NCBI RefSeq assembly: GCF_001612555.1
Contig: NZ_CP015110.1
Span: 2,232,001 to 2,296,000, forward strand
From: Acinetobacter sp. TGL-Y2
GTDB taxonomy: Bacteria > Pseudomonadota > Gammaproteobacteria > Pseudomonadales > Moraxellaceae
DNA: 64,000 nt
Direction: 5' to 3'
Positions 63,050 to 64,000 of the stretch are shown here, piece by piece; position 1 is the first letter of the stretch, and each line of letters starts with the position of its first letter. A program made the position numbers and the translations under genes. Under the pieces are notes generated by a model. It was not told where the DNA came from. It was given only the letters and a program-made list of their open reading frames with translations, and did not search any database.

Positions 63050-64000
63050 ATCGCTGACATTGTTCCTATTGGATCTTTCGTCAATGCTTCATAAACTTCT
63101 TTCGGAACATTAGGTAAATTCTTAATATCATTTATAAATTTTGTTGTCGCTTTTGATTGACCTAGCCTATAAGCTTTCTCTTGTGCTGCATCCATTTGCT
63201 TATATGCTGTTAAACATTCATCACTCCAGCAACCTAGGTGCTTTATGTCCTGCCAGTATGACGTTTTTTCATCGATCTTATCTCCATGATCCGATATAGC
63301 ATCAACAACAGTTGTATTGTCTTTTTCTAATTCAGCTATATTTTGAGCTTGGGTAACTGCATCTTTACCATCACCCAATTGAGATTTATATTGTTCAATC
63401 GTGTCTTGGTTATTTTTAACACCTGAATCAAAAGCCCAATCTACAGATTTACCAATCAAATCAGCAGAAGTTTCATTCTTAATCCCTTGTCCATGTGCTA
63501 TTTCATGTCCCAATGTATCCACAATTGTTTTACGATTTTCATTATTGACATCTAAAATAATCGTATCAGTTTGATGGTCATAAGCGCCTTTTATACCCAG
63601 AAATGTAGTCATTGAAGTTGTGAGGACATCTACATCTTTCCCAAGTGCTTGTGCCAGTAATTGAATGCTGCCTTTGGTTGCTAAAATACCATCGTAATTG
63701 CCGTTTTTAAACTGCTCTAAAACTGTTGCGGCTTCTGGGTGTTTTTGTACAAAATCAAATGTATTAGCAGGGTTCATTAATGTTTTAAATGCTTGCCCTA
63801 CATTTTGATCTCCACTTGCCAAAGAAGCCGTCGCCACACCTAAACTCGTAACACCGGCTGCTGTCATTTTCCCGATGATTTCAGCATTCTGCGGTAAATC
63901 TTTCTGCTCTTTTATAATCTGCTCTCGTCCACTTTCCGTCAGTAAACGATTGTCTACAGTCACTGAACCATTTAATAATCCTGTCACTTGGTCTCGGGTA
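62995..64000 (-). CDS. cdiA: CdiA, 3' part (partial, runs off the right edge)
   Basis: The frame is open to the right end of the window; the N-terminus, with signal and TPS domains, lies outside. Seen: QVTGLLNGSVTVDNRLLTES near the edge, and TLGHEIAHGQGIKNETS around 63500, an HExxH zinc-protease signature with a Glu further on. The frame ends (MFQASYGTQERL) because an A5 run at 63033-63037 lacks one base; a sixth A would continue into the toxin frame. Role: contact-dependent growth inhibition. No cdiB is in the window. Confidence 0.8.
   Translation of the reverse strand, partial: TRDQVTGLLNGSVTVDNRLLTESGREQIIKEQKDLPQNAEIIGKMTAAGVTSLGVATASLASGDQNVGQAFKTLMNPANTFDFVQKHPEAATVLEQFKNGNYDGILATKGSIQLLAQALGKDVDVLTTSMTTFLGIKGAYDHQTDTIILDVNNENRKTIVDTLGHEIAHGQGIKNETSADLIGKSVDWAFDSGVKNNQDTIEQYKSQLGDGKDAVTQAQNIAELEKDNTTVVDAISDHGDKIDEKTSYWQDIKHLGCWSDECLTAYKQMDAAQEKAYRLGQSKATTKFINDIKNLPNVPKEVYEALTKDPIGTMSAIWAGVKMFQASYGTQERL
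63899..64000 (-). repeat. Second copy of the ~102-bp cdiA homology block
   Basis: Matches 58781-58882 in the same orientation with two mismatches over 102 bases; it is cut by the window edge, so the full length is unknown. Confidence 0.85.

Overview
The window is a chromosomal segment of a gamma-proteobacterium, almost certainly Acinetobacter. I base this on the AT-rich sequence, the long-form QueF, the SthA transhydrogenase, the MaeB malic enzyme with a PTA tail, the rpsB-tsf pair divergent from map, the DUF3649/PepSY/DUF3325 iron cluster and the FHA-type CdiA. The species is not decided. No rRNA, tRNA or CRISPR array was seen.

About 1-31 kb is mostly housekeeping. In order it holds an ABC-2 exporter with queF; a cell-wall cluster (rodA, mltB, an RlpA-like protein); tsf and rpsB facing map; an OmpW-like porin; an MFS transporter with an overlapping 44-residue membrane protein; a TauD-like dioxygenase; a LysR/pirin divergent pair; an AAA ATPase; chrA; sthA; lipA; fadE; a thiolase; a CMD-family protein; a three-gene membrane operon behind a likely Fur box; and a Sel1-repeat protein.

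About 31-56 kb starts with an orphan lipoprotein and a 91-bp MITE with a perfect 8-bp target duplication. Then come a promoter and S-adenosylhomocysteine riboswitch ahead of ahcY, metF, rsmE, a PAS-GGDEF-EAL protein with a degenerate GGDEF, maeB, cca, EamA and LysE exporters, an AlkX/YcaQ-like glycosylase, epmA-pdxB, a five-gene amino-acid (probably cysteine) ABC importer with two tandem binding proteins, and a pqi operon whose PqiA is split in two.

About 56-64 kb is accessory and decaying. It holds an IS5-family remnant, a secreted protein of unknown function and the 3' part of a contact-dependent inhibition (cdiA) locus read right to left. The cdiA gene enters from beyond the right edge, carries an HExxH motif, is frameshifted in an A5 run, and its nuclease-like toxin is split by an IS630-family element. 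Removing the element with one TA copy rejoins the toxin in frame up to an Imm49-like immunity gene that overlaps it by 4 bases. Downstream is a second, orphan cdiA 3' module that shares a near-identical ~102-bp block with the main gene. It is cut in two at a run of 8-bp repeats, where gaining one unit or losing two would rejoin the frame. Its end lies in a second, identical copy of the 91-bp MITE, which supplies the stop codon. This region is the most unusual part of the window.
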